The translations under genes were made by a program, and so were the position numbers. 64,000 bases of DNA from UBA6522 sp965237785 (GTDB taxonomy: Bacteria > Pseudomonadota > Gammaproteobacteria > Steroidobacterales > Rariloculaceae), in the NCBI GenBank assembly GCA_965237785.1, contig OZ250159.1:310001-374000 (forward strand). Direction: 5' to 3'. This document shows positions 34,195 through 42,994 of the stretch, piece after piece (position 1 is the first letter of the stretch; every line of letters begins with the position of its first letter). The notes beneath the pieces were generated by a model, which was not told the origin of the DNA, ran no database searches, and worked only from the letters and a program-made list of their open reading frames with translations.

Positions 34195-34323
34195 CTCATT
34201 TCTCCGCAGGTGGCTAATTACTAGGCTACCCGAAATGAGCCAAAAGCCGCTTGCAAAGAGCGCGAAATATCGGCTATCGTTTAAAAGATAATTCAATATA
34301 TTTCTATATTATTTAATTTTCTT
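34195..34323. promoter_or_regulatory. Divergent control region between ald and the Lrp-type regulator
   Basis: The 129-bp intergenic region is markedly AT-rich toward the regulator (34,260-34,320). It contains the imperfect dyad GAAATAT (34264-34270) and ATATTTC (34298-34304) around TTTAAAAGATAATTC. Lrp/AsnC proteins bind such A/T-rich dyads in divergent promoters. Exact promoters are not assigned. Confidence 0.5.
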
Positions 34324-34785
34324 GTGAATATAGACAGAAAAGACAAAATTATCCTCAGTGTGCTTCAGAAGGACGGGCGCGTCAGCAATGTGAAGCTTGC
34401 CGAGGCCGTGGGACTTTCCGAAGCGGCTTGCCTGAGGCGTGTCCGGACGTTGGAGCAAAGCGGTTACGTCACCGGATACGCCGCGCGAGTAAACGCGTCA
34501 AAGTTGGGGCTGGGCGCCAACGTCTTTGTGGAAATTGCACTGCACCAGGAGCAGCAACGCGACTTGCAGGCATTCGAGGTCGCCGTGGCGCGCGTGCCGG
34601 AAGTCATGGAGTGTTATCTGGTCACCGGGCAGTACGACTACTTGTTGCGGGTCGTGGTAAGGGACCTCGCGGATTTCGAGCGCATTCACCGGGAGTCCAT
34701 TACCAGCCTGCCCGGCGTGTCCCGGGTACAGACCAGCTTCGCCCTGCGGGCGGTGAAAAAGGAGGCGAGCCTACCTATCCGCTGA
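34324..34785 (+). CDS. Lrp/AsnC family transcriptional regulator
   Basis: A 153-residue regulator: helix-turn-helix at residues 4-50 (DRKDKIILSVLQKDGR; NVKLAEAVGLSEAACLRRV) and a RAM ligand domain (ECYLVTGQYDYLLRVVV). The VTGxYDY motif is the amino-acid-binding loop. The start is GTG 34324. Being divergent from ald, it is most likely an AldR-like activator or repressor of alanine catabolism; this is inferred from position. Confidence 0.92.
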   Translation: MNIDRKDKIILSVLQKDGRVSNVKLAEAVGLSEAACLRRVRTLEQSGYVTGYAARVNASKLGLGANVFVEIALHQEQQRDLQAFEVAVARVPEVMECYLVTGQYDYLLRVVVRDLADFERIHRESITSLPGVSRVQTSFALRAVKKEASLPIR

Positions 34786-34832
34786 CGCGGAATGCTCGCG
34801 AAAAAATCGCGGCGCGTTGCGCCGACTCGCCG

Positions 34833-35195
34833 CTACAACCGGCTGGGATAGAGGTCGTAGTTGTGGTCTTGAACGGTGATCCGCCGGGTCTTCATCTCCA
34901 ACGTCTCGGCGTCGGCGTGACGATTACCCAGCATGGTCACGGTATCCCCCACGCTGACCACGCTGTCGTCAAACCCGGCCCGGCGACTGCGGTCCGGCGG
35001 ACTCATCACCACGTTCCACATCTGCCCGTTGGCTTCGACGGTGAGGCGGTCGTGAGGGTTGCCCAAATGCGTGGCAACAACGGTGCCGGTGAGTGTGAAG
35101 TCGGCTCGCGTATAGCCGCCCCAGCCGTGATGAGCGACGGCGCTGGCCGAAAGTGCGCCGAACAGGATTGCTGCTGCTGCAAGGTGCCTGTACAT
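34833..35195 (-). CDS. Small exported DUF6152 protein (copy 4)
   Basis: A 120-residue protein consisting of a signal peptide (MYRHLAAAAILFGALSASAVA) and a single DUF6152 domain: HHGWGGYTRADFTLTGTVV, then LGNPHDRLTVEANGQMW and VGDTVTMLGNRH. This is the classical short form of the family, whose role is unknown. GGAGG lies six bases before ATG 35195. It is a useful reference for the N-terminal domains of the long proteins at 17.1, 28.4 and 46.3 kb. Confidence 0.88.
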   Translation of the reverse strand: MYRHLAAAAILFGALSASAVAHHGWGGYTRADFTLTGTVVATHLGNPHDRLTVEANGQMWNVVMSPPDRSRRAGFDDSVVSVGDTVTMLGNRHADAETLEMKTRRITVQDHNYDLYPSRL

Positions 35196-35340
35196 GTCTG
35201 TTCCTCCGTCAAGGATTCGCGCTGGTAAGACACCTTTATGAACTAAAGCCTCGCGCGGCGCAACAGTGAATTCGGTCCGGGCGAGCTCGTCACCGCAACG
35301 CCTCGACGCTCTCGCGACGAAAATCGGCGAGCGATGCGGT

Positions 35341-38300
35341 CTAGCGCAATTCCAGCAAGAGATCCTGTGTCTCGATCTGCATGCCGACGGTTGCGGGTAT
35401 GGAGGCCACGGTTCCGGGGCCTTCGGCGCGCAGCAGCGTTTGCATCTTCATCGCTTCGATGGTCAGCAGTGCGGAACCCTTCTCAACCGTTTCGCCGGGT
35501 TTGACGTTGATCTCGACGACCTTGCCGGGCATGGGTGCGGCGATGTGGTTGGGGTTGGCCGGATCGGCCTTGGGATGCGCCTTGACGGTCGTGGTTGCCG
35601 ATCGATTCTCCAACTCCACCGTTCGCGGTTGACCGTTCAGTTCAAAAAATACCCGTTGCTCGCCTTTTTCGTCGATGTCGCTCACAGCCAATAGCCGGAT
35701 GACCAGCGTCTTGCCGCGCTCGATTTCCACCGCGATCTCTTCCTGGGGCTTCAGGCCATGGAAATATATCGGCGTGGGCAGTGTACTGACGGCGGAGAAG
35801 GTCTTGAGGTGAGCCGCAAATTTCTCGAACACCCGCGGGTAGAGGAGACAGGACGACAGCTCGCGATCGCTGATCCGCCGGCCGACGCGCCGCTCCGCGC
35901 GCTTACGTTCGGCGTCAAGATCGGCCGCCGGCAGCGTCGCGCCGGGCCGCCCGATCATCGGTTTTTCCCCCTGGAGGACCTTGCTTTGCAGCGCCGCGGG
36001 GAATCCCCCAACGGGCTGACCGAGATCGCCGCGAAAGAACGAGACCACCGACTCCGGGAAAGCCACCTCCTTGTCCGGATCGAGCACGTCAGCGGCGCTC
36101 AGTCCGCCGGAGACCATGGCCAGCGCCATGTCGCCGACGACCTTGGAGGTCGGCGTGACCTTGATCACATCCCCGAATAGCTTGTTGACTTCCGCGTAAC
36201 GATTCGCCACCTCCGGCCAGCGATGCTCGATACCCAGCGAGCGCGCCTGTTCGCGCAGGTTCGTGTACTGCCCACCTGGCATGGCGTGCCGATAGACATC
36301 GGCGGTGCCGGAGCGAATCTCGCTTTCGAAGCCCGCGTAGTGCTCCCGCACCAGTTCCCAGTAGCGCGAGATCCGCCGAATGGCGGCCGGGTCCAGTCCA
36401 GGGTCGCGCTCGTGCCCGCGCAACGCGTCGGCGATTGAGCCCAGATTGGGTTGCGAGGTCAACCCGCTCAAGGCGTCCATGGCGCCATCGACCGCATCGA
36501 CGCCGGCATCCACCGCCGCCAGGACCGCGGCCGCGCCGATACCGCTGGTATCGTGGGTATGAAAGTGGATCGGGATACCCGCCTCCTGCTTGAGTACGCT
36601 GACGAGCCGACTGGCCGCGGCGGGCTTGCACACTCCCGCCATGTCCTTGATGCCAAGGATGTGTGCGCCCGCTTTCTCCAGGGCTCGCGCCATTTCCACG
36701 TAGTAAGCCAGGTCGTACTTGTTGGGTTTGGGGCCGAGCATGTCGCCGGAGTAACAGATGGCGGCCTCGCAGAGCTTGCCCGATTCGAGCACCGCGTCCA
36801 TGGCGACGCGCATGTTGTCGACCCAGTTCAAAGAGTCGAAGACCCGGAACAGGTCCACCCCCGCGGATGCGGCCTGCGCAACGAAATGCTCGACCACGTT
36901 GTCCGGATAGTTCTTGTAACCGACCGCATTGGCTGAGCGCAGCAGCATCTGCAGCAGAATGTTCGGCACCCGCTCCTTGATATCCGCCAGCCGATCCCAC
37001 GGATCTTCCTTGAGGAATCGCATGGCCACATCGAACGTGGCGCCGCCCCAGCACTCGAGCGAAAGCAACTCCGGTAACCGTTCCGCATACGCGGGGGCGA
37101 TCCGGAGTATGTCGTAGCTGCGCATGCGCGTCGCCAGCAGCGATTGGTGCGCGTCGCGCATGCTGGTGTCGGTGAGCAACACCGCCCTTTGTTCGAGCAT
37201 CCAGCTTGCAAACCCTTCGGGGCCCAGCTCGGCCAGGCGTTGCGTGCTGCCGTCGGCAAATCTGCCGGCGCGTTCGGGAACCGGCGCGGGCGTTCGGACG
37301 GCGGCCTCGACGCGCCCGGTCGCTTCCGGGTTGCCGTTGACGATGACATCGGCGAGAAAGTGCAGCAGACGGCTGGCGCGGTCGCGGGGTTTGCGAAATT
37401 CAAACAATTCCGGCGTCCGATCGATGAATCGCGTGGTGTAGTCGGCCCGCAGGAACCGCGGATGGCGGATGACCTGCTCGAGAAAGGCCAGATTGCTGGC
37501 CACACCGCGAATGCGGAATTCGCGCAGCGCCCGAACCATTCGGCTGACGGCTTCGTCGGGCCTGGGCGCCCATGCGGTCACTTTGACCAGCAGGGAATCG
37601 TAGTAGGGCGTTATCAACGCGCCCGCATAGGCTGTCCCGCCGTCGAGCCGGATGCCAAAACCCGATGCGCTGCGGTACGTCCGAATGCGTCCATAGTCGG
37701 GGATGAATTGGTTTTCGGGATCCTCGGTGGTGACGCGGCACTGTAGCGCGTGACCGTTGAGGCGCATGTTTTTCTGTGTGAGCACGCCGCTGTCGCGGTC
37801 GCCGATCCGCGCGCCCCGGGCCAGACAGATTTGCGCCTTGACAATGTCGATGCCGGTTACTTCCTCGGTCACGGTGTGCTCGACCTGGATGCGCGGATTG
37901 ACCTCGATGAAGAAGAACGCTCCGGTGTCGGCGTCCATGAGAAATTCAACGGTGCCGGCGTTGCGGTATCCGGCCGCGGCCGCAAGCTTGAGGGCGTATC
38001 CGCAAAGCCTTTCGCGCTGCTCGCCGTCCAAATAGGGTGCGGGCGCGCGCTCAACAACCTTTTGGTTGCGCCGCTGAACCGTACAGTCTCGCTCGAAGAG
38101 ATGAACCAGATTGCCGTGGGCATCGCCGAGAATCTGCACCTCCACATGGCGGGCGTGCTCCACCAGCTTTTCCAGGTAGACCTCGTCATTGCCGAACGCG
38201 GCCTCGGCCTCGCGGCGTGCGACCGCCACATCCGAGCTCAGGCTGGACGGGTCCCGGATCACCCGCATGCCCCGCCCGCCGCCGCCCCAACTGGCCTTGA

Positions 38301-38790
38301 GCATCAGCGGGTAGCCCACCGCTTCGGCAAGCGCATGTGCGGCTTGCGGATCGTCGGGCAGCGGCTCGGTGGCCGGCATCACCGGCACGCCCGCCGACTC
38401 CGCCAGCAATCGCGCGCTCACCTTGTTGCCGACGTTTCGCATCACTTCGGCCGGTGGACCGATGAAGATCAGTCCAGCCGCGGCGCATGCGTCGGCGAAC
38501 TCGGGGTTCTCGGACAGAAAGCCGTAGCCCGGGTGAACGGCGTCGACCCTGGCTTCCTTGGCGACGCGCAAGATGGAGCGGATGTCCAGGTACGCGCCCA
38601 ACGCCTGGCCGGCTTCGCCGACCGGATAACTCTCATCGGCCTTGAACCGGTGCAGCGCGAAACGGTCCTCGTCCGCGTAGACGGCGACCGTAGCGATACC
38701 GAGTTCGGTAGCCGCACGCATCACGCGTATGGCAATTTCGCTGCGATTGGCGACCAGCAGTTTGGTAATTTTCCGGGGCACTGACTTCAA
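35341..38790 (-). CDS. pyc: Pyruvate carboxylase
   Basis: A 1149-residue single-chain pyruvate carboxylase, the usual length. Domains in order: biotin carboxylase (KLLVANRSEIAIRVMRAA start; ATP-grasp GWGGGGRGM replaced by SWGGGGRGMRVI; FIEVNPRIQVEHTVTE), carboxyltransferase (DAHQSLLATRMRSYDILRIA; LECWGGATFDVAMRFL) and biotinyl carrier (IEAMKMQTLL, biotinylated Lys). It converts pyruvate, ATP and bicarbonate to oxaloacetate for anaplerosis. The start is TTG 38790 or GTG 38781; neither has a good ribosome site. Confidence 0.97.
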   Translation of the reverse strand: MKSVPRKITKLLVANRSEIAIRVMRAATELGIATVAVYADEDRFALHRFKADESYPVGEAGQALGAYLDIRSILRVAKEARVDAVHPGYGFLSENPEFADACAAAGLIFIGPPAEVMRNVGNKVSARLLAESAGVPVMPATEPLPDDPQAAHALAEAVGYPLMLKASWGGGGRGMRVIRDPSSLSSDVAVARREAEAAFGNDEVYLEKLVEHARHVEVQILGDAHGNLVHLFERDCTVQRRNQKVVERAPAPYLDGEQRERLCGYALKLAAAAGYRNAGTVEFLMDADTGAFFFIEVNPRIQVEHTVTEEVTGIDIVKAQICLARGARIGDRDSGVLTQKNMRLNGHALQCRVTTEDPENQFIPDYGRIRTYRSASGFGIRLDGGTAYAGALITPYYDSLLVKVTAWAPRPDEAVSRMVRALREFRIRGVASNLAFLEQVIRHPRFLRADYTTRFIDRTPELFEFRKPRDRASRLLHFLADVIVNGNPEATGRVEAAVRTPAPVPERAGRFADGSTQRLAELGPEGFASWMLEQRAVLLTDTSMRDAHQSLLATRMRSYDILRIAPAYAERLPELLSLECWGGATFDVAMRFLKEDPWDRLADIKERVPNILLQMLLRSANAVGYKNYPDNVVEHFVAQAASAGVDLFRVFDSLNWVDNMRVAMDAVLESGKLCEAAICYSGDMLGPKPNKYDLAYYVEMARALEKAGAHILGIKDMAGVCKPAAASRLVSVLKQEAGIPIHFHTHDTSGIGAAAVLAAVDAGVDAVDGAMDALSGLTSQPNLGSIADALRGHERDPGLDPAAIRRISRYWELVREHYAGFESEIRSGTADVYRHAMPGGQYTNLREQARSLGIEHRWPEVANRYAEVNKLFGDVIKVTPTSKVVGDMALAMVSGGLSAADVLDPDKEVAFPESVVSFFRGDLGQPVGGFPAALQSKVLQGEKPMIGRPGATLPAADLDAERKRAERRVGRRISDRELSSCLLYPRVFEKFAAHLKTFSAVSTLPTPIYFHGLKPQEEIAVEIERGKTLVIRLLAVSDIDEKGEQRVFFELNGQPRTVELENRSATTTVKAHPKADPANPNHIAAPMPGKVVEINVKPGETVEKGSALLTIEAMKMQTLLRAEGPGTVASIPATVGMQIETQDLLLELR

Positions 38791-38958
38791 CCGGTTATGA
38801 GCCGTGGCGCAGTATAGTGCATTGGTCGGCGGTTCCGAGGTAGCGCGAAATGCAGCAAGACTTGTAGATTCCGCACCATGCCGAGGATGTTCAATTTCAG
38901 GATGGGCTCATATCCTGGCGAAGCCCAACTTCCCTGGTTGTGGAATCCTTATCCCTCC

Positions 38959-38980
38959 CTATATAATCGCGATTATATAG
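38959..38980. promoter_or_regulatory. 22-bp perfect palindrome upstream of the Doc-type TA pair
   Basis: The half-site CTATATAATCG at 38959-38969 is followed immediately by its exact reverse complement to 38980. It lies 14 bp before the antitoxin start, between promoter-like sequence and the GGGAGG ribosome site. It is the likely operator of the antitoxin. Confidence 0.75.
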
Positions 38981-38994
38981 TTGGGAGGTGTCAA

Positions 38995-39222
38995 ATGCTC
39001 TCGTTCAAGGTGACTACGGTCGGCGCGTCTTCCGGCATCATTCTGACGAAGGAGGCGATGGCGCGGCTCAGGGTAAAAAAAGGTGACACGCTCCATTTGA
39101 CCGAGGCGCCTGGCGGCGGCTATCGGCTTACCCCCTACAATCCCGAATTCGCGCGCCAGATGGGGCTCGCCGAAGACATCATGCATGACGACCGGGAGGT
39201 GCTCCGGGCGCTCGCCAAGTGA
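38995..39222 (+). CDS. AbrB/MazE-fold antitoxin of a Doc-type TA pair
   Basis: A 75-residue protein, start ATG 38995 with GGGAGG upstream. It contains a swapped-hairpin AbrB-like domain: SFKVTTVGASSGIILTKEAM followed by ARLRVKKGDTLHLTEAPGGG and YRLTPYNPEFARQM. The C-terminal tail (EDIMHDDREVLRALAK) should neutralise the toxin. The last base of its final codon starts the toxin GTG (39219), a four-base overlap. The strong palindrome upstream suggests autorepression. Confidence 0.85.
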   Translation: MLSFKVTTVGASSGIILTKEAMARLRVKKGDTLHLTEAPGGGYRLTPYNPEFARQMGLAEDIMHDDREVLRALAK

Positions 39223-39617
39223 GTGCCGAGAAACCCGGTCTGTGGCGCTGGGTTGCTCCTGGCGTGGTCCTGGCGATCCACGACCGCCAGATCGCCGAGC
39301 ATGGCGGTATCGGCGGCATCCGAGATATCGGCGCAATCGACTCTGCCCTTCAGCGTCCGGTGAACCGGGCCAGCTATGGGGAGCCCGATGTGGCTGAGCT
39401 TGCAGCAGCCTATGTCTATGGGTTGTCCAAAAATCATGGCTTCATGGACGGTAACAAACGCACGGCTTGGGTGATTGCCCGCTTGTTTCTGGCCGACAAC
39501 GGCCAAAACCTCGAGTTCGACCCCGCGGATGCGATCCGGACCATGGAGGGTGTCGCTGCAGGGCAAATCAGCGAAGCTGAACTCGCCGCGTGGTTTCGGT
39601 CGCGGCTTGATGGCTGA
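39219..39617 (+). CDS. doc: Doc family (Fic-fold) toxin
   Basis: A 132-residue Doc protein with the motif NHGFMDGNKRTA (about residues 70-81), the HxFx[DN]GNKR active site that lets Doc phosphorylate EF-Tu rather than AMPylate. IHDRQIAEHGGIGGIRDIG is the conserved N-terminal block. The GTG start overlaps the antitoxin stop. The pair looks intact. It is one of several Fic-superfamily genes in the next 12 kb. Confidence 0.92.
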   Translation: MSAEKPGLWRWVAPGVVLAIHDRQIAEHGGIGGIRDIGAIDSALQRPVNRASYGEPDVAELAAAYVYGLSKNHGFMDGNKRTAWVIARLFLADNGQNLEFDPADAIRTMEGVAAGQISEAELAAWFRSRLDG

Positions 39618-39681
39618 TTCCGGCGCCGCTATTGACGCCCGCCGTCATCGATAATTCCGTATTTCTCGCAACAGGTCGTGG

Positions 39682-40164
39682 CTACCTAACCAATATCCGG
39701 CTGATCCCCGGCTTGAACACCATGAGCCCGAACAACACCAGTGTCAGCGCGAATGCCGGTATGCCAAGCGCCGTCCAGATGCGCATCAACGGGGAAAATC
39801 GCTTTGGAATCTCCGCGCCATGGCACTGGTCCATGAGTCGGCTCAGCTTAATCTGAATCCATACCACCGGAAGCCAACACATGCCGACCAGCGCAAATAA
39901 CGTGAGCACGGAAATCAGCCAAGCCGAACCATAAGAAATACGCAGATGGGACGTCAGCCATAGTCCTGTCGCAAGCTGTACCACAACCGCCGGCGCCGTA
40001 AATAACCAGTCGGCCAGGACCACGTGATGACTCGTGACCTTGATCGCGGCAGGATCCCCGCTGCGGTATGCGGTCAACATGAAGAAAGCCGTGCCGATCC
40101 CCGTACCGAGGAGCAACGTCGCACTGACAATATGAGTGAGCTTGATGAAGAAGTAGAGCGTCAC
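39682..40164 (-). CDS. DUF2269 family integral membrane protein
   Basis: A 160-residue membrane protein with four hydrophobic segments (FFIKLTHIVSATLLLGTGIG, WLFTAPAVVVQLATGLWLT, LISVLTLFALVGMCWLPVVW, IPAFALTLVLFGLMVF). KLTHIVSATLLLGTGIG at the start with conserved His is typical of DUF2269. Function is unknown. GTG start 40164, four bases after the stop of the saccharopine-dehydrogenase-like gene, implies coupling; the two are usually found together as an uncharacterised pair. Confidence 0.85.
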   Translation of the reverse strand: MTLYFFIKLTHIVSATLLLGTGIGTAFFMLTAYRSGDPAAIKVTSHHVVLADWLFTAPAVVVQLATGLWLTSHLRISYGSAWLISVLTLFALVGMCWLPVVWIQIKLSRLMDQCHGAEIPKRFSPLMRIWTALGIPAFALTLVLFGLMVFKPGISRILVR

Positions 40165-40167
40165 GAC

Positions 40168-41310
40168 TCACCCGGTCTGATCGGTGATAGCCCAATCGAT
40201 ATCGAATTCGGCCGCGGTGGAGGTGAACTCCTCGAGTGACATCAAGCCGATGCATGGCATGGCGCCGGTTAGCCGCAGCTCACTCCTGACCAGCTTAGTG
40301 GTCACGACTCGGGCGGGAATACAGGGGATCTCGGGGCCGTGATTGCTGCCCGCGGTTAGATCCCAAGTCCTCCGGACTCGCCTGCCGGCGCTGTCGCTGC
40401 CGACGATGCGAATCTGCATTCCTCCGATGTCGGATCCACGCGAGATGAACCGATCGCTGATTCGCCCGAAGCCACTCGCATATCTCGACCAATTGGGAAC
40501 AAGTCCGAGGCGAGTAAGCCACGCCATCCACCACATGCCCCGCTGCTGCCAGGCAAGCTCAATTCCAGCGTGAAAGGTGACTGTCTGCACTCCAGGATAG
40601 TAGTCTTCGAATAACTCCAGGTCGGGAACATCGCAAACGCCAGCCAGGCGGGCGCACGTCGGATGATCGATCCAGCGTAGATCCTGCCAGCCGTACTTGG
40701 TCGTCCAGCGACCATTTTCCAGAACCGAAATTCCCTTGCCGACGTACCCAAGGACGGCGGCGATCGTGCTCCGGCCCGGCGCGGTTCGATTCGCCGGTAG
40801 GATTGCGGTCTGGATCCGCTCGATGTTCGATAGCTCTACGGTGAGATGATCGACGACCGCCGCCGACACGCCGGGCAAGGTACTCGCGCCGGTGACCAGC
40901 AGTACGCCGGTGCGCTTCGCCGCCGCGTCAAGCTGCGAGAACTCGGCAACAAAATGGCGACCGTCAGCCAAATCGAGGTAGTGACTACCGTGTTGAAGGC
41001 ATGCCTCTGCGACACGGTAGTCCTGGCCCTGGTACGGACCGGCGGCATGCACCACGATCGATGGCGCCAGGGCTCCCAAATCGTGTTCAAAATCCGGTGC
41101 TGAGTGGTCCAGGACTGCAGGTCTGATGAGTTTGGTTGTGTTGACCTGCCGTAGCTCGTGGACGAGTGCGTCGGCGCGAGCGGCGTTTCGCCCGGCGACG
41201 ACAAGCTCCGCATCGCTGTCGCTGGCCAGGGCGCGGGAGATTCTCGCGCCGAAGTGCCCGTAGCCGCCAAGGACGACGACACGTTGGCTGCCCGGGTGCG
41301 GTCTAGCCAT
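40168..41310 (-). CDS. Saccharopine dehydrogenase-like NAD(P)-binding protein
   Basis: A 380-residue protein with N-terminal Rossmann motif VVVLGGYGHFGARISRAL (residues 11-28), VVAGRN for the adenosine ribose, VVHAAGPYQGQDY and HYLDLADGR, as in the saccharopine dehydrogenase NADP-binding family (Sccpdh-like). No lysine-pathway partner is nearby; the reaction is unknown. ATG 41310. It is cotranscribed with the DUF2269 membrane gene. Its 5' flank faces the winged-helix Fic locus and carries one copy of the sequence repeated at 43.8 kb. Confidence 0.85.
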   Translation of the reverse strand: MARPHPGSQRVVVLGGYGHFGARISRALASDSDAELVVAGRNAARADALVHELRQVNTTKLIRPAVLDHSAPDFEHDLGALAPSIVVHAAGPYQGQDYRVAEACLQHGSHYLDLADGRHFVAEFSQLDAAAKRTGVLLVTGASTLPGVSAAVVDHLTVELSNIERIQTAILPANRTAPGRSTIAAVLGYVGKGISVLENGRWTTKYGWQDLRWIDHPTCARLAGVCDVPDLELFEDYYPGVQTVTFHAGIELAWQQRGMWWMAWLTRLGLVPNWSRYASGFGRISDRFISRGSDIGGMQIRIVGSDSAGRRVRRTWDLTAGSNHGPEIPCIPARVVTTKLVRSELRLTGAMPCIGLMSLEEFTSTAAEFDIDWAITDQTG

Positions 41311-41388
41311 GGTTATTCCCGATCCACTGGTACAACCCTATACGTGGGCCGGTGGCGTTAGTCAATCGACGGCGGCTTTTCTCTTGCT

Positions 41389-41496
41389 GCGTAATTTTTT
41401 GCGCGCAGTATTCGAGGATTATGCGCGGGATATTTTGCGCATAGACTTGAATATTGCGCGTATATTACTTAAATTGCGTGACAAGCTTACGCGCAA
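41389..41496. promoter_or_regulatory. Cluster of TTGCGC motifs and an inverted repeat upstream of the winged-helix Fic gene
   Basis: TTGCGCG, TTGCGCA, TTGCGCG and CGCGCAA motifs recur at roughly 20-45 bp spacing between 41389 and 41496. Two of them form a perfect 9-bp dyad, TTGCGCGTA (41454-41462) and TACGCGCAA (41488-41496), ending 14 bp before the GTG start. They are candidate operators, possibly for the winged-helix domain of the Fic protein itself. Confidence 0.55.
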
Positions 41497-41510
41497 CAAA
41501 GAGAAACACG

Positions 41511-42911
41511 GTGGCAAGGCGCATTCAGGAAGAGTATTTGCTGGCTATCGAGGGGGCTGCGCTGGGCCATCCGGAGGGCATGACCGCGCAGCAGATCAGG
41601 GATGCGTTGGAGCCTGCACCACCGCACCGAACCCTGCAATACCGCCTCAGGTTTCTCGTCGATAACAAGCGTCTGATTATGGAGGGCGCGGGCCGCTCGG
41701 CGCGTTACCGCGCGCCGCGAGTGATCTCGCTGTCACTCCGAGCGACCGCTGGAAAACCTACAGTTAGACCACGGCTCACAGTTCTGCCGCCACTCTCGGA
41801 ACCTGGCACAGAGATTCGGGAGCTCGTCCGCCGGCCGCTAGAGGCGCGCGAGCCGGTTGGCTACGATCGCGCGTTCCTCGACTCGTACCGGCCGAATTAC
41901 ACCTTCTATCTCTCGCAAGCCGAACGAGCGCAACTCCACGAGGCCGGCAGGCCTAACATCGCCGAACAACCTGCCGGCACTCATGCCAAGCAGATTTTGA
42001 ACAGGCTACTGATCGATCTGTCGTGGAACTCAAGCCGCCTTGAGGGCAACACCTATTCGCTGCTGGATACCCAGCGTCTGATCGAAGTCGGGGAAGAAGC
42101 GGAAGGCAAGGAACGACTCGAAGCGCAGATGATCCTTAACCACAAGGAGGCGATCGAGTTTCTCGTCGACGCGGCAGAGGCGACCGGCTTCAATCGCTAC
42201 ACCATTCGTAACCTTCATGCGCTGCTCGCGGACAACCTGCTTGCGGACCCGGATGCCCCGGGCCGCCTTCGCCGTATCGGTGTCGGTATCCAAGGCTCGG
42301 TCTTTCATCCGCTGGAGGTGCCGCAACTCATCGAAGAGTGTTTCGATCAGGTTCTCGCCACCGCCTCGGAGATTGCCGATCCGTTCGAGCAGGCCTTTTT
42401 CGTAATGGTTCAGCTTCCCTATTTGCAGCCGTTCGACGATGTCAACAAAAGGGTGTCGCGACTATCCGCGAACATTCCACTGATCAGGGCGAATCTGTCG
42501 CCGCTGTCCTTCGAGGATCTGTCGCGGAATCTTTATACGGAGGCCGTGCTGGGCGTTTACGAACTGAACCGAATTGAACTGCTTCGCGATGTGTTTATCT
42601 GGGCCTATAAGCGATCCGCTGCCCGTTACGCCGCGGTACGGCAATCGCTGGGCGAGCCGGATCCATTTCGGATGCGGCACCGGACGGCGCTACGTGAGGT
42701 GGTCGGCGCCGTCGTGCGCGGGCGCATGGACAAGAAGCAGGCCACTGCCCATGTCAGCGCGTGGACACAGGAGCATATCGATCAGCCGGAGGACGAGCAG
42801 TTTCGCGGGGTCGCTGAGCGGGAGCTTCTGAGCCTGCACGAGGGAAATTTTGCACGCTACAGGATCGGGCCGTCTGAGTTTGAAGCATGGCAGGAAGCTT
42901 GGGGGAATTGA
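41511..42911 (+). CDS. Fic-fold protein with N-terminal winged helix and degenerate Fic motif
   Basis: A 466-residue protein from GTG 41511 (VARRIQEEYLLAIEGA). Residues 10-70 look like a winged helix (MTAQQIRDALEPAPPHRTLQ; YRLRFLVDNKRLIMEG). The Fic core follows: SSRLEGNTYSL fits the inhibitory helix motif ([ST]xxxE[GN]), and the active-site loop reads LQPFDDVNKRVSRL instead of HPFxxGNGRxxR. The catalytic His is Gln and the Gly-Asn is Val-Asn, so AMP transfer is doubtful. A DNA-binding or regulatory role is plausible. An alternative start at 41454 would overlap the putative operator. Confidence 0.82.
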   Translation: MARRIQEEYLLAIEGAALGHPEGMTAQQIRDALEPAPPHRTLQYRLRFLVDNKRLIMEGAGRSARYRAPRVISLSLRATAGKPTVRPRLTVLPPLSEPGTEIRELVRRPLEAREPVGYDRAFLDSYRPNYTFYLSQAERAQLHEAGRPNIAEQPAGTHAKQILNRLLIDLSWNSSRLEGNTYSLLDTQRLIEVGEEAEGKERLEAQMILNHKEAIEFLVDAAEATGFNRYTIRNLHALLADNLLADPDAPGRLRRIGVGIQGSVFHPLEVPQLIEECFDQVLATASEIADPFEQAFFVMVQLPYLQPFDDVNKRVSRLSANIPLIRANLSPLSFEDLSRNLYTEAVLGVYELNRIELLRDVFIWAYKRSAARYAAVRQSLGEPDPFRMRHRTALREVVGAVVRGRMDKKQATAHVSAWTQEHIDQPEDEQFRGVAERELLSLHEGNFARYRIGPSEFEAWQEAWGN

Positions 42912-42994
42912 TGACCACGATTGACGAGGGGTACCGCTGCGGACGCGAAACGCCCTTTTGGAGCAGATGTCGCGTTCGCTGAGGCTTTTCTTGT

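Noticed and set aside
36089..37054. Open frames overlapping pyc on the same and opposite strands
   Set aside because: All are shadows within the continuous 1149-codon pyruvate carboxylase gene.
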